A DNA stretch of 52,137 bases from Mesorhizobium alhagi CCNWXJ12-2 (GTDB lineage Bacteria > Pseudomonadota > Alphaproteobacteria > Rhizobiales > Rhizobiaceae), in assembly GCF_000236565.1 (NCBI RefSeq), contig NZ_AHAM01000292.1, positions 1 to 52,137 on the forward strand. The letters run 5' to 3'. Within the stretch, counting starts at the first letter, position 1. Each line of letters opens with the position of its first letter. Below, in pieces: positions 27,009-35,862 of the stretch. Under the pieces are notes generated by a model that saw only the letters and a program-made list of their open reading frames with translations, had not been told where the DNA came from and ran no database searches. The position numbers and the translations under genes were made by a program.

Positions 27009-28004
27009 TCAGGCGTCGAGATCTGTCAGATGGCGCGTGGCTGCCTCGCTGATTTTGTGGATGTCGGCGGCTGACAAGCGGATGCGCCCCGCCTTGGCGT
27101 TTTCCCGAGCCTGGTCCGGATTGCGCGCACCGCACAGAGAGAATGTGATACCGGGCTGCTGGAGGGTCCAGGCGATGACGATCTGGCCCGGAGTCGCCCG
27201 GTGCGCCTCCGCGATCGGGCCGATCCCGCGCATCAGCTGCGCCACCTTCTCCCGGTTGGCAATCGAGAAACGCGGATTGCCCTTGCGCTGGTCGTCGCCC
27301 TCGAACACGCGCTCCGGACCGATGCCGCCGGAGAGCAGCCCCAGCGCCAGGGACGAATAGCTCAGCGTCGACACGCCGTGCGCGGCGCAGGCGGGCAAGA
27401 GCGTGGTTTCGATGCCGCGCCTGATCATCGAGTATTCTTCCTGGACGGCGTCGAGCGAACCGGCAGCCACATAGGCTTCGAACTCGTCGAGCGTCAGGTT
27501 GCTCGCCCCCATCGAGCGGATCTTGCCCTGCCGCTTCAGGTCTTCCAGCGTCGCCATCGTCTCCGCGATCGGCGTGGTCGGGTCCTGCCAATGCGTGATG
27601 TAGTGGTCGATGTAGTCTGTGCCGAGCCGCTTCAGGCTCTGGTCGAGCTCGTGGATGATCGAGTCCCGCCCGAGATGACGATGGACCGGCTGTCCGTCGT
27701 AGTCGAAAAAATGGTTGCCCTGGCTTGTGTGCCAGACGAGGCCGCACTTGGTCGCCAGCACCACCTTGTCGCGCCGACCTCGGATCGCCTTGCCGACGAT
27801 TTCCTCGGCCAGCCCCATGCCGTAGGCCGGGGCGGTGTCGACGAGGCTGATGCCTTCGTCGAGCGAGGCGTGAATCGCCGCGATCGACCGCTGCTCGTCG
27901 GTACCGCCCCACATCCAGCCACCGATGGCCCAGGTGCCGAGCCCGATGGCGGACCCCTTGACGCCGGACGAACCGATCTCCCGGACCAGCATTTCATGCG
28001 ACAT
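27009..28004 (-). CDS. aldo/keto reductase
   Basis: A 331-residue (beta/alpha)8 NADPH oxidoreductase with the complete catalytic tetrad Asp56, Tyr61, Lys86 and His138 (LVDTAPAYGMG, LATKCG, YITHWQDP) and a C-terminal coenzyme-phosphate region CGARNPDQARENAKAG. ATG 28004 (MSHEMLV) is chosen because GGAG precedes it; ATG 27997 overlaps the regulator stop as ATGA and is equally usable. The family reduces aldehydes or ketoses to alcohols, or the reverse. In this operon it probably interconverts a sugar and polyol before phosphorylation; other family members act on toxic aldehydes, so the assignment rests on context. Confidence 0.9.
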   Translation of the reverse strand: MSHEMLVREIGSSGVKGSAIGLGTWAIGGWMWGGTDEQRSIAAIHASLDEGISLVDTAPAYGMGLAEEIVGKAIRGRRDKVVLATKCGLVWHTSQGNHFFDYDGQPVHRHLGRDSIIHELDQSLKRLGTDYIDHYITHWQDPTTPIAETMATLEDLKRQGKIRSMGASNLTLDEFEAYVAAGSLDAVQEEYSMIRRGIETTLLPACAAHGVSTLSYSSLALGLLSGGIGPERVFEGDDQRKGNPRFSIANREKVAQLMRGIGPIAEAHRATPGQIVIAWTLQQPGITFSLCGARNPDQARENAKAGRIRLSAADIHKISEAATRHLTDLDA

Positions 28005-28974
28005 TGTGCAAAGGCTCCATGGCTTCCAGCACGTCGCCAGCCGTCTCCTCGTCGATGACGAGAGCATCGAGGAAGCGGCCGTTGAGGGCGGCGCGGATCG
28101 GCAGCACCTTTTCCGGACCGGCCGCGACGCCAATCCTGCGAGGGCATCGCGCCAGTTCAGCCGGGTCGAGCGCGACCAGGCGCGAATTCAGCGGATGGTC
28201 GGCCACCGTCCCGTCCTCACGTATCAGATGCGCCAGGAACTCGCCGCGTACGCCGCTCTCGATCAGAAGCTCGCGGCTGGTCTTGGTGAGCGGATTGAGA
28301 TCGTAGTAGCTGGAGCCTGGCGTCACGATTGAGCCGATGCCGACCAGCGCGATCGCGGCCTTGCGTGCGAGGCCGAAGACGTCCCTGATCGAGGCCATCT
28401 CCATCAGCATGTCGCGCTGTTCGCGGCTCTCGGCGAAGAGCGGCGCATGCATCAGCAAGGTCCGGCCGCCCAGCCGCTCGGCGAGCCGCGAGGCCAAATG
28501 ATTGACGTCGGTGTAGAACTTGCCCTGTACGCCGCCGGTCAACGGAACCACGGTCACGTCGAAAGCGCGCTCGGGCATCATGTTCTCGACGACCGCGCTC
28601 ACGGCCTTGCCGCCGGTGATTGCGATGATGTCACCGTCGCGCAGCGTCTCCAGCAGCATGTTGGCGGCCGCGCGGCCGACCTGCTGCAGCGTCGTGTCGG
28701 GGCTGCCCGGGACTGTCGGCGCGACGACGCTGGCCGAAAGCCCGCCGGTCTCGATCAGACGCGTCTCCAGGTCCACCAGCGGCTGGAACGGGCTCTCAAT
28801 GGCAACCTTGACCATGCCGAGCTTGCGGCCCTGCACGATGAGGCGGTTCACCTTGGACGGCGACAGGTTCATGGCGAGTGCGATTTCGGATTGCTTCATG
28901 CCGTCGACGAAGTGCAACACCAACACCGTGTAGATTTGGCGAATCGCCTCGAAGTCTTCTCTATTTTCAGCCAT
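27994..28974 (-). CDS. SorC/DeoR-type sugar-binding transcriptional regulator
   Basis: A 326-residue regulator. An HTH near residues 25-50 (MKQSEIALAMNLSPSKVNRL) is followed by the SorC sugar-binding domain with IAITGGKAVSAVV, VVPLTGGVQGKFYTDVN and ALVGIGSIVTPGSSYYD, and ends with AAGPEKVLPIRAALNG, typical of effector binding by phosphosugars. ATG 28974 is used. It is encoded inside the operon between the importer genes and the catabolic genes, where EryD and similar repressors are often found, so it most likely represses or activates this operon through the GAAATTTC palindromes in front of the binding-protein gene. Confidence 0.9.
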   Translation of the reverse strand: MAENREDFEAIRQIYTVLVLHFVDGMKQSEIALAMNLSPSKVNRLIVQGRKLGMVKVAIESPFQPLVDLETRLIETGGLSASVVAPTVPGSPDTTLQQVGRAAANMLLETLRDGDIIAITGGKAVSAVVENMMPERAFDVTVVPLTGGVQGKFYTDVNHLASRLAERLGGRTLLMHAPLFAESREQRDMLMEMASIRDVFGLARKAAIALVGIGSIVTPGSSYYDLNPLTKTSRELLIESGVRGEFLAHLIREDGTVADHPLNSRLVALDPAELARCPRRIGVAAGPEKVLPIRAALNGRFLDALVIDEETAGDVLEAMEPLHNVA

Positions 28975-29000
28975 CAAAATGTCCGTTCGCGCCTTTCCCG

Positions 29001-30005
29001 TCAGTCGCGCCGCTTGTTAAGATAGTGGTCGATCGTCACCGCGGTGAGCAGGATCGATCCACGGATGATGTCCTGCCAGTATACCGAGACGTCGAGAAGT
29101 GCGAGAGAGCTCGACACGACGGAAAGCAGGATCGTGCCCAAAATGGCGCCGAAGATCGTGCCGGATCCGCCCGACAGGCTGGCGCCGCCGATCACGGCCG
29201 CCGCGATGACGTTGAGCTCCATGCCGAGGCCGAAGGTTGGCTGGGCCGAGCCGAAGCGGGCCATGTAGATGATGCCGGCCACGCCGCACAGCGCCGAGCA
29301 GAGCGTGGTCGTCAGGAACACGACCTTCTTCGTACGGATGCCCGAATAGGCCGCCGCCTTCTCGTTGCTGCCGGTGTAGAACACTTTCCGAAACATCGTC
29401 GTGCGCCGCAACAGGAAGTCGAAGACGACGACCACGACGACGAAGATGATGATGACCACAGGGATGACGCCGATAGAGCCCTGTCCTATGAACTTGAACT
29501 CCGGCGGCAGCGTGTAGAGGCCGATCGGTCGGCCCCCGGTACCGAGCAGGCACAGGCCGCGCGCTATCACCATCACCGCCAGCGACACGATGAAGTGGTG
29601 CAGGCCAACGCGGGTGACGAAGAAGCCCATCGCCGCCCCGATGGCGGTGCAAGCGGCGATAGCCATTGCCGACGCCACCCAGGGATCGACTCCGTTGAGA
29701 AAAAGCAGCCCAGCGATCACCATCGCCAGCGCCGTGACCGAACCGACGGAGAGGTCGATGCCGCCCGAGATCAGCAGAATAGTCATGCCGACGACCACCA
29801 CCCCCTCGACCGCGAAGGCCATCGCCATGGCGCGCATGTTGTTCCAGGTCAGGAAATAGGGCGAAGCAAAGGACATCGCTATGAACAGCGCCAGGATGAT
29901 GAGAACCAGACCCGTCTCGCGCATCCGCAGCAGTCGTCGCAGCATGTCCACGACGCCGCCCGAGGCGTCATGGTGCTTCCCCGAAGGCGTGGTCACGGTG
30001 GACAT
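29001..30005 (-). CDS. ribose-type ABC transporter permease
   Basis: A 334-residue inner-membrane permease of the RbsC family with about nine to ten hydrophobic segments. The motif LLISGGIDLSVGSVTALAMV is characteristic, as are YTGSNEKAAAYSGIRTKKV and AVIGGASLSGGSGTIFGAIL. ATG 30005 is preceded by GGAGGG at good spacing; an upstream ATG 30023 overlaps the ATPase stop as ATGA but lacks such a site. Together with the ATPase and the binding protein encoded upstream it forms a CUT2-type sugar or polyol importer. Confidence 0.93.
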   Translation of the reverse strand: MSTVTTPSGKHHDASGGVVDMLRRLLRMRETGLVLIILALFIAMSFASPYFLTWNNMRAMAMAFAVEGVVVVGMTILLISGGIDLSVGSVTALAMVIAGLLFLNGVDPWVASAMAIAACTAIGAAMGFFVTRVGLHHFIVSLAVMVIARGLCLLGTGGRPIGLYTLPPEFKFIGQGSIGVIPVVIIIFVVVVVVFDFLLRRTTMFRKVFYTGSNEKAAAYSGIRTKKVVFLTTTLCSALCGVAGIIYMARFGSAQPTFGLGMELNVIAAAVIGGASLSGGSGTIFGAILGTILLSVVSSSLALLDVSVYWQDIIRGSILLTAVTIDHYLNKRRD

Positions 30006-30019
30006 TGTTCCCTCCGCCC

Positions 30020-31552
30020 TCATGACGCCACCGGCCGCTGTTCGCCGAGCGACGCGAGATACATGATCCTGTCCTCCGTCATCTCGTCGTCCGTCACCTC
30101 GCCGGCGATGCGCCCTTCGCGCACCACAAGGACACGGTCGCACACGCCGATCAGTTCGGGGAGTTCCGAGGAGATCACGACGATGCCGACCCCGCTGCGG
30201 GCGAGATCGCGCAGGATGCGGTGGATCTCGGCCTTGGCGCCGACATCAACGCCGCGCGTCGGCTCGTCGAGGAAGATCACCTTCGGGCTGACCGAGAGCA
30301 TCTTTGCAATGGCGACTTTCTGCTGGTTGCCGCCAGACAATGCCGACACCGGCTGCCCGACATGGCCGTAGCGCAGGTTCAGGCGGGCGCCAAGCCGCTC
30401 TGCCTGCTCGTTTTCCCGGCCGTCGTCGATGAGGCCCCCGCCGGCGGCGGCAATCTGCTCGACGCAGAGCGCTGACACATTCGCGGCGATCGACATGTCG
30501 AGGAACAGGCCGTCGCCCTTGCGATCCTCAGACAGGTAGACAAGGCCCTCCGCGATGCTGTCGGCATAATGCGCTAGCCGCAGCGCGCGCCCGTGCAGCG
30601 ACACCTCGCCGGTCACCTCGCCCTCCAGCTTGCAGATGCCCTTGACGATCTCGCTGCGGCCCGCCCCGATCAGTCCGGCGAGGCCGAGGATTTCGCCCTT
30701 GCGGAGCTCAAACGAAACCTCGCGGAAACGATTGCGCTCCGTCAGGTCGTGCACGTCGAGGATGATCTCGTCGGAACGTTCGCCGACGCTCAGCTTAGGC
30801 GGGTAGAGACTGTCTATCACGCGCCCGACCATCGCGCTGACGACCTCGCCAGGCGTCGTGTCCGAGACGTTCATGGTCGTGATGAACTGGCCATCGCGCA
30901 GAACGGTGACACGATCGCAATTGTCGAAGATCTCCACCATGCGGTGGGAGATGTAGATGATCGAGATGCCCTGACCGGCCAGCTTATGCATGATCTCGAA
31001 GAGGATCTGCGCCTCGCGCTCTGTCAGCGCGGCGGTCGGTTCGTCGAGGATCAGCACGCGGCAGTCGAGCGTGAGGGCTTTGGCGATCTCGACCAACTGC
31101 TGCTGCGAGATAGAGAGCGAGCGCACCGGCACGACAGGATCGATGTCGCCGAGGCGGCGCAGGATCTCGCCTGAGCGTCGCTCCAGCCCGCGAAAGTCCA
31201 TCAGCAGCGCGCGGCTGGAATTGGTCGCAGCCATGAAGATGTTCTCCGCGACCGTTATGTCCGGGCAAAGCGCGATCTCTTGGTGCACGAAGCCGATGCC
31301 GAGCGCCTGCGCCCTGGCTGGGGAGGTGATGGTGACGGGATTGCCGTCGAGTCTGATCTCGCCGCTGTCGGGGCGCAGGATGCCGTCGATTATATTCATC
31401 AGCGTCGACTTCCCTGCGCCGTTCTCGCCGGCGAGCGCGTGTATCTCGCCCCTGCGCAGTTGGAAATCGACTTCGCGCAGCGCACGAACCGGCCCGAAAG
31501 ATTTGGATAGCTTGGTGATCTCGAGGATCAGGTCGTCTGCGCCGGCCGTCAT
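30020..31552 (-). CDS. ribose-type ABC transporter ATP-binding protein with two NBDs
   Basis: A 510-residue tandem ATPase of the RbsA family. The first domain has Walker [10 protein letters not shown], signature [15 protein letters not shown] and Walker [14 protein letters not shown]; the second has a degenerate Walker A (GLIGAGRSE), [17 protein letters not shown] and [14 protein letters not shown], the usual asymmetry in this family. It energises the adjacent permease. It follows the binding-protein gene after an 85-base gap that holds a strong hairpin, and its stop overlaps a possible permease start. Confidence 0.95.
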   Translation of the reverse strand: MTAGADDLILEITKLSKSFGPVRALREVDFQLRRGEIHALAGENGAGKSTLMNIIDGILRPDSGEIRLDGNPVTITSPARAQALGIGFVHQEIALCPDITVAENIFMAATNSSRALLMDFRGLERRSGEILRRLGDIDPVVPVRSLSISQQQLVEIAKALTLDCRVLILDEPTAALTEREAQILFEIMHKLAGQGISIIYISHRMVEIFDNCDRVTVLRDGQFITTMNVSDTTPGEVVSAMVGRVIDSLYPPKLSVGERSDEIILDVHDLTERNRFREVSFELRKGEILGLAGLIGAGRSEIVKGICKLEGEVTGEVSLHGRALRLAHYADSIAEGLVYLSEDRKGDGLFLDMSIAANVSALCVEQIAAAGGGLIDDGRENEQAERLGARLNLRYGHVGQPVSALSGGNQQKVAIAKMLSVSPKVIFLDEPTRGVDVGAKAEIHRILRDLARSGVGIVVISSELPELIGVCDRVLVVREGRIAGEVTDDEMTEDRIMYLASLGEQRPVAS

Positions 31553-31582
31553 CGATTCTGTTCCATGAAGAATGTGTGGCTT

Positions 31583-31618
31583 ACGATGCCCGCGCCGGGT
31601 GGCGTGGCGCGGGCATCG
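31583..31618 (-). promoter_or_regulatory. 14-bp stem-loop between binding-protein and ATPase genes
   Basis: ACGATGCCCGCGCC (31583-31596) and GGCGCGGGCATCGT (31605/6-31618) form a near-continuous GC-rich stem around a nine-base loop, in the gap between the two genes. No T run follows in the direction of transcription, so it probably stabilises the upstream mRNA or partly stops transcription, giving more binding protein than ATPase, as is common in sugar ABC operons. Confidence 0.6.
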
Positions 31619-31637
31619 TCGTAGCGGTCCGCCGCGC

Positions 31638-32660
31638 TCAGCTCGGATCGCGTCCTTCCATGTATTTGTTCAGGTCGAAGGAATCGGCGTTGTCCTTGGT
31701 GATGACCGCGAACCCGTTGTCGATGAACGGCACCTGCATCGGGTTGTAGCCCGAGACTTTGTAGTCGTTGAACGGGTCGAACATATCCGGATGTGCAGCC
31801 AGGAAAGCGGCAATGAAACCCATGAAGCCCTGGACCCCCTGGTTGGGGTTGAGCGACATATGGACATTGCCTGCCTTGATGTGCTCCAGGGTCGCCGGCG
31901 TCACGTCGGCGTGGATGATCAGAACCTTGGCCTTCGCCTCGAGCACCGCTGAGACCGCGCCCTCGGCTGAACCAGCCTCCGGTATCCACATCGCCTTCAA
32001 ATTCGGGTTGGCCTGCAGGATCGAGGCAGTCGCCCGATTGGCGGCATTGCTGTCCTGGTTGGTGGCCTGGCGGCCGACCAGCTTCATGTTCGGATAGTTC
32101 TTCTCCATATACGCGATGAGCGCCGTGACGCGGAGGTCGTGGTTGCTCTGGCCGGGGTTTTCCAGGACGGCATATTCGGCGCTGTCACCGACCTGCTTGA
32201 CGATCTCCTCGGCCGCGAACTTGGCCTCGGCAAGATTGTCCGAGGTGATGTAGGCGGTGCGCTTGGAGTTGGGCGAGTCGGCCGCAAACGTCACCACGTC
32301 GACGCCGCTCTCGATAGCGCGGTTGATCGGCTCGATGAACGGATCCGATTGCATCGGATGAAGCAGGATGCCGGCCGGGTTCTTGACCAGATCCTGTTCG
32401 AACGAGGCGATCTGCTTCGTGATGTCGTAGTCGGGCGTACCCGAAAATGCCGTCTCACAGCCCATCGCCTCGGCCGCCTGCTTGAAGCCCTGGTACACCG
32501 GCACCCAGTAGGGATGGGCCGAAACCATGACGTTCATGATGTAGGTTTCGCCCGGTTCGCACTGGAATTTGCTCTGGGCGGATGCGTCCCCCGCCGAGAC
32601 GAGGGCAAGGGTCATCGTCGCCGCGGCCAAAGGCCGGGCCAGTCCAAAATTCTTCTTCAT
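31638..32660 (-). CDS. sugar ABC transporter substrate-binding protein (periplasmic binding protein type 1)
   Basis: A 340-residue receptor. Start ATG 32660 ([20 protein letters not shown]) has GGAGGAG just upstream; the signal peptide probably ends at DASAQS. The mature protein shows [52 protein letters not shown] and [20 protein letters not shown], the two-lobed fold of RbsB-like (Peripla_BP_4) proteins. It would bind the sugar or polyol for the importer. It is the first gene of the long operon, directly behind the promoter with three GAAATTTC sites. The ligand cannot be identified from sequence; ribose, polyols or autoinducer-like furanosyl sugars are all known for the family. Confidence 0.93.
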   Translation of the reverse strand: MKKNFGLARPLAAATMTLALVSAGDASAQSKFQCEPGETYIMNVMVSAHPYWVPVYQGFKQAAEAMGCETAFSGTPDYDITKQIASFEQDLVKNPAGILLHPMQSDPFIEPINRAIESGVDVVTFAADSPNSKRTAYITSDNLAEAKFAAEEIVKQVGDSAEYAVLENPGQSNHDLRVTALIAYMEKNYPNMKLVGRQATNQDSNAANRATASILQANPNLKAMWIPEAGSAEGAVSAVLEAKAKVLIIHADVTPATLEHIKAGNVHMSLNPNQGVQGFMGFIAAFLAAHPDMFDPFNDYKVSGYNPMQVPFIDNGFAVITKDNADSFDLNKYMEGRDPS

Positions 32661-32709
32661 GGTCTCCTCCGCGTTGTCTCCCGCAATGCCGGCAGCATCA
32701 TGGGGGGTC

Positions 32710-32818
32710 TGCAAGAAATTTCACCTGGCGAAATTTCTCGCGATACTGCTGATGTGCCAGCGAGCGAGGAGCATGTCAAGCGAAATGCATGAAAATTCGA
32801 TACGTGAAATTTCTTGCA
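32710..32818 (-). promoter_or_regulatory. probable promoter of the polyol operon with three GAAATTTC operators
   Basis: The self-complementary core GAAATTTC lies at 32715-32722, 32730-32737 and 32806-32813. The outer two are arranged as TGCAAGAAATTTCA (32710-32723) and its exact inverse TGAAATTTCTTGCA (32805-32818). Between them a TTGACA on the minus strand (32779-32774) can serve as -35; no strong -10 is evident at the expected place (32756-32751). A regulator bound downstream and upstream of this promoter could loop the DNA. The encoded SorC protein is the obvious candidate. 32819-33035 shows no gene. Confidence 0.55.
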
Positions 32819-33035
32819 CTATGGGGGCGCGCAGACCCGACGACGCAACCAAGTCGAACAGGAACGTCCAAAGGCTGGTCAGCTGGACCAAATGCGCGCT
32901 GCGCAAGCTCACCGAGCCCTTTCCGGTCGGTGAGCCGCTCCCTGCCCTGTCAACGCTTTTTGCGCCAGTTTTTAACGATTTGTGGGTTCTTCACGGATGC
33001 GGCGTCGAGGGAAACTCTGCCTCTTTCCCGATGGA

Positions 33036-34826
33036 TCAGCCTTTGTCGGATGTCTCGTGCTCATAGAGCTCGTCCATGCTCAAAGATGCCAGCTTGGCCA
33101 ATGATGCCGCGCTCTTTATTCGGCCGCCGCCAAGGACAACGACATCATCGCAGAACGAAATCGTGCTGCGATGATGGCTGATGACGATCGTCGTGCGACG
33201 GTTCGCCCTCAACTTGAGTGTTTCGACGATCGCGGCTTCGGAGAGTCCATCCACGGCATTGGTAGCCTCGTCCAGGATGAGGATATCGGGATCGCGCGCC
33301 AGAGCCCTGGCGAGGGCGATCCGCTGCCGTTGTCCGGCCGAGAGGTTGACGCCTCGGTAGCCGACGATTGTTTGGTATCCCTGAGGCAGATTCATGATGA
33401 ATTCGTCGGCCTCGGCCATTTTTGCGGCGCGCTGCGCGTCAATGACCGTCGCCAGGTCAGAACCGTATGCGATGTTGTCCAAGATGGTGCCATCGACGAG
33501 CTCCAGATCCTGGCTGGCCAGCGCGATGCGGCTTCGCCACTGGGTTGGGTCAATCTCGTTCAGCGGCATGTCATCGACGAGGATCACACCTGCGTCCGGT
33601 TCCACAAACCGGCATAGAAGGTTGACGATTGTGGTCTTGCCTGCGCCCGATCGGCCGATGATTGCGGTGGAGCGGCCGCCGCGGATTTCAAAGCTCGCCG
33701 AGCGCAATACCGCCGCGCCGGAATCCGAACCGGGATACCTGAATGTCACGTCGTCAAATTTCATTTGCCGCGAAAGGCCGTGAAAGGCTGCGGCGCCTTG
33801 GGGCGGTTGCGGCTTGTCGGACGGATCCAGCAGCCATCGCACCTCCTCGAGCGACCCGCTCCATCCTTGAAGCTGGCTCCAGGACATCTGCAGGGCACGC
33901 ATATGCGGTTGCAATCTGTAGAGCAGAACCACGAAGGCGACGATGACCGGAAAGCTGACGCCGGCATGCCATGCCCCCACAACCGCGCCCAGGAAGAGAA
34001 CTGCATGGAGCACCTCGGTGAGCGGCGGCAATGCCCCCTGGCGCACCTGCAGGACGAGCCCCGCCCTTCGAACGGCATCCGATGCGGCATCAAATACAGC
34101 CTGTTCCTTTGCTTCCTGCCCGAAAATGCGGATAAGCCGTCCCGCGTGCACAAGGTGAAGCATGCGCGAGGCAAGCTCGCTGTTGCGCGAGGTGACGCTG
34201 CGGCTGGGCGCCTTCAAGCTCGCGGAGAGCGCTGCATGCGCCAACTGTACCAAGGCCAAGCCGAGGGCCACCAGCAACGTCATCTCCCAGGACAGGAAGA
34301 CAAGGAAAGCCAGCAAAATGACGGCGGCCGACATATTGACCATGGCGGCCAGGGCCGTCTGGATTGCGTCCGACGCACGCCAGGACTCGTTGGAGATGAT
34401 GTTCAGCAGCCGTCCGGGGCTCTGCTGAAGGAAAAACGGAAATCCAACCTTCAGGAGTTGTTCCGACAGCGCGCTTCGTATGGAATGGCTCGCCTTGCCA
34501 TAAATGAAGGTGGTGAGGACTGTGTTTGAGAACGCCAGGACATTCTTCAATGTGATCAGGGCGAGGATGATGGCGGAAATGAACAGCAGCCTCTGCCCTT
34601 CGCCCAGACCCGAACCGACCTGCTGGAATGCCGCGGAGATGCCGCCCATGTCGGGGGTATCCCCTTGGCCGGCGATGATGCTCAGCATGGGGATGATCAG
34701 GCCGATGCCGACGCCTTCGAGTGCGGCACTGGTAAGGCCGAGAATGACCACGACCGGAAGCAGGCGCAGTTGCGGTCCCAGCGCTTTACGGAGCGTCGGC
34801 AGTCCTGGCAATTTGGGCCGTAGCAT
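33036..34826 (-). CDS. ABC transporter, fused membrane and ATP-binding domains (exporter, MsbA-like)
   Basis: A 596-residue half-transporter. Residues 1 to about 330 hold six membrane helices (first around 25-50, GLTSAALEGVGIGLIIPMLS), the rest a nucleotide-binding domain with Walker A IIGRSGAGKTTIV, signature NLSAGQRQRIALARAL and Walker B ILILDEATNAVDG. It would work as a homodimer exporting a lipid-linked or other amphipathic molecule across the inner membrane. It stands 15 bases after a glycosyltransferase gene in a cluster with two glycosyltransferases and an acyltransferase, so a glycolipid or oligosaccharide precursor is a reasonable cargo. PglK-like flippases have this layout. Peptide or drug export is less likely in this context. 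Confidence 0.88.
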   Translation of the reverse strand: MLRPKLPGLPTLRKALGPQLRLLPVVVILGLTSAALEGVGIGLIIPMLSIIAGQGDTPDMGGISAAFQQVGSGLGEGQRLLFISAIILALITLKNVLAFSNTVLTTFIYGKASHSIRSALSEQLLKVGFPFFLQQSPGRLLNIISNESWRASDAIQTALAAMVNMSAAVILLAFLVFLSWEMTLLVALGLALVQLAHAALSASLKAPSRSVTSRNSELASRMLHLVHAGRLIRIFGQEAKEQAVFDAASDAVRRAGLVLQVRQGALPPLTEVLHAVLFLGAVVGAWHAGVSFPVIVAFVVLLYRLQPHMRALQMSWSQLQGWSGSLEEVRWLLDPSDKPQPPQGAAAFHGLSRQMKFDDVTFRYPGSDSGAAVLRSASFEIRGGRSTAIIGRSGAGKTTIVNLLCRFVEPDAGVILVDDMPLNEIDPTQWRSRIALASQDLELVDGTILDNIAYGSDLATVIDAQRAAKMAEADEFIMNLPQGYQTIVGYRGVNLSAGQRQRIALARALARDPDILILDEATNAVDGLSEAAIVETLKLRANRRTTIVISHHRSTISFCDDVVVLGGGRIKSAASLAKLASLSMDELYEHETSDKG

Positions 34827-34841
34827 GACGTATCTCGCCTT

Positions 34842-35861
34842 CTAGGTCGTTGCTTGTTGGGGCTGCCGCACTTCGCCATGCGGCGCGGGCTTCGTCAGCG
34901 ACAGGCGCGTATACTGAGCCGCTCCCAGCAGGTTCATGAATACGATCGGCCAGTGAGACAGACGCAGTTCGGGATCGAATGGCGGCCCGCCGACAAGCTC
35001 CCGGCATGCCGATTTCACCGCCCAATAGAAATGGCGCAGCAGCCAGGGCGCGTGTCGAATGTGCTTCAGGTAGAGCCCGCCATTGCCGAAGCTGTAGTTC
35101 CGGTGGAGCCCATCGACTTCCCGGCGAAGACCACGCCCGTGATGGTGGAACACCGTCATGTCGGGCACGTATTCGACGGGAATCCCCAGCAGGAATGCGC
35201 GCACCAGATAGTCAGTGTCCTCCGCCGAGCGCAGAGGTCCTCCAACGCCGAACCGTTCGTCGAAACGGCCCACCTTGATGGCTACTTCGCGTGTCATCGT
35301 CATGTTGCAGCCAAGCACAAAGCCACCCGGAGGCATGGCCCGCTCAAGTCGCGCGCGTGTTGGCGAACGCTTTATCGTGAACGGCAGATCTTCCGAATTT
35401 CCAAGCTCGACGCGGCCGCCCCTGATGCAGGGCTCGCCAGTTGCGTAGTGCCGGTCCAGGTCGCGAAGATAGTTGCGATGGACTTCGCAATCGTCGTCGA
35501 TGAATATCAAGACCTGGCCCCGCGCTCGCTCAAGTCCGGCATTGCGTGCGGCCGAGAGTCCAGGCCTTGGCTCACAAACGATCGTTATCGCAAGGTTCGA
35601 CCTTTCGGCGATGCGCGCAAGGCGCTGCAGGCTGTCGTCAGTGGAGCCATTGTCGACCACCACGAGTTCCGCTGGACAGGCTGCATAGGATTGGCAGGCA
35701 ATCTGGATGGATTTGATGCATGCCTCCAACGCGGCCGCCCGGTTGCGTGTGCAAACGATGAAGCTTGCCCGAGGTGGGGCCGCCTGCCCGGCGACCGCGG
35801 GATCAGCAATGGCAGTCATTTGCAGGACCGAGCCGCCTGTCGGGTTGCTGGATCGGGACAT
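34842..35861 (-). CDS. glycosyltransferase family 2
   Basis: A 339-residue GT-A enzyme. The nucleotide-sugar binding start ASFIVCTRNRAAALEACIKS near residue 32 and the metal-binding DxD-like motif FIDDDCEVH at about residue 120 are clear, with the acceptor-side AEDTDYLVRAFLLGIP motif typical of GT2. The C-terminal part is more hydrophobic (LSHWPIVFMNLLGAAQYTRL) and may touch the membrane. It starts one base after the stop of the other glycosyltransferase gene. It likely adds a sugar to a lipid carrier or surface glycan; the sugar and linkage are unknown. Confidence 0.9.
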   Translation of the reverse strand: MSRSSNPTGGSVLQMTAIADPAVAGQAAPPRASFIVCTRNRAAALEACIKSIQIACQSYAACPAELVVVDNGSTDDSLQRLARIAERSNLAITIVCEPRPGLSAARNAGLERARGQVLIFIDDDCEVHRNYLRDLDRHYATGEPCIRGGRVELGNSEDLPFTIKRSPTRARLERAMPPGGFVLGCNMTMTREVAIKVGRFDERFGVGGPLRSAEDTDYLVRAFLLGIPVEYVPDMTVFHHHGRGLRREVDGLHRNYSFGNGGLYLKHIRHAPWLLRHFYWAVKSACRELVGGPPFDPELRLSHWPIVFMNLLGAAQYTRLSLTKPAPHGEVRQPQQATT

Positions 35862-35862
35862 G

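Noticed and set aside
28878-30371. 497-codon open frame on the plus strand opposite the permease and ATPase genes
   Set aside because: Low-complexity His/Asp/Arg-rich product, the usual mirror of GC-rich genes; both opposite genes have complete family motifs.
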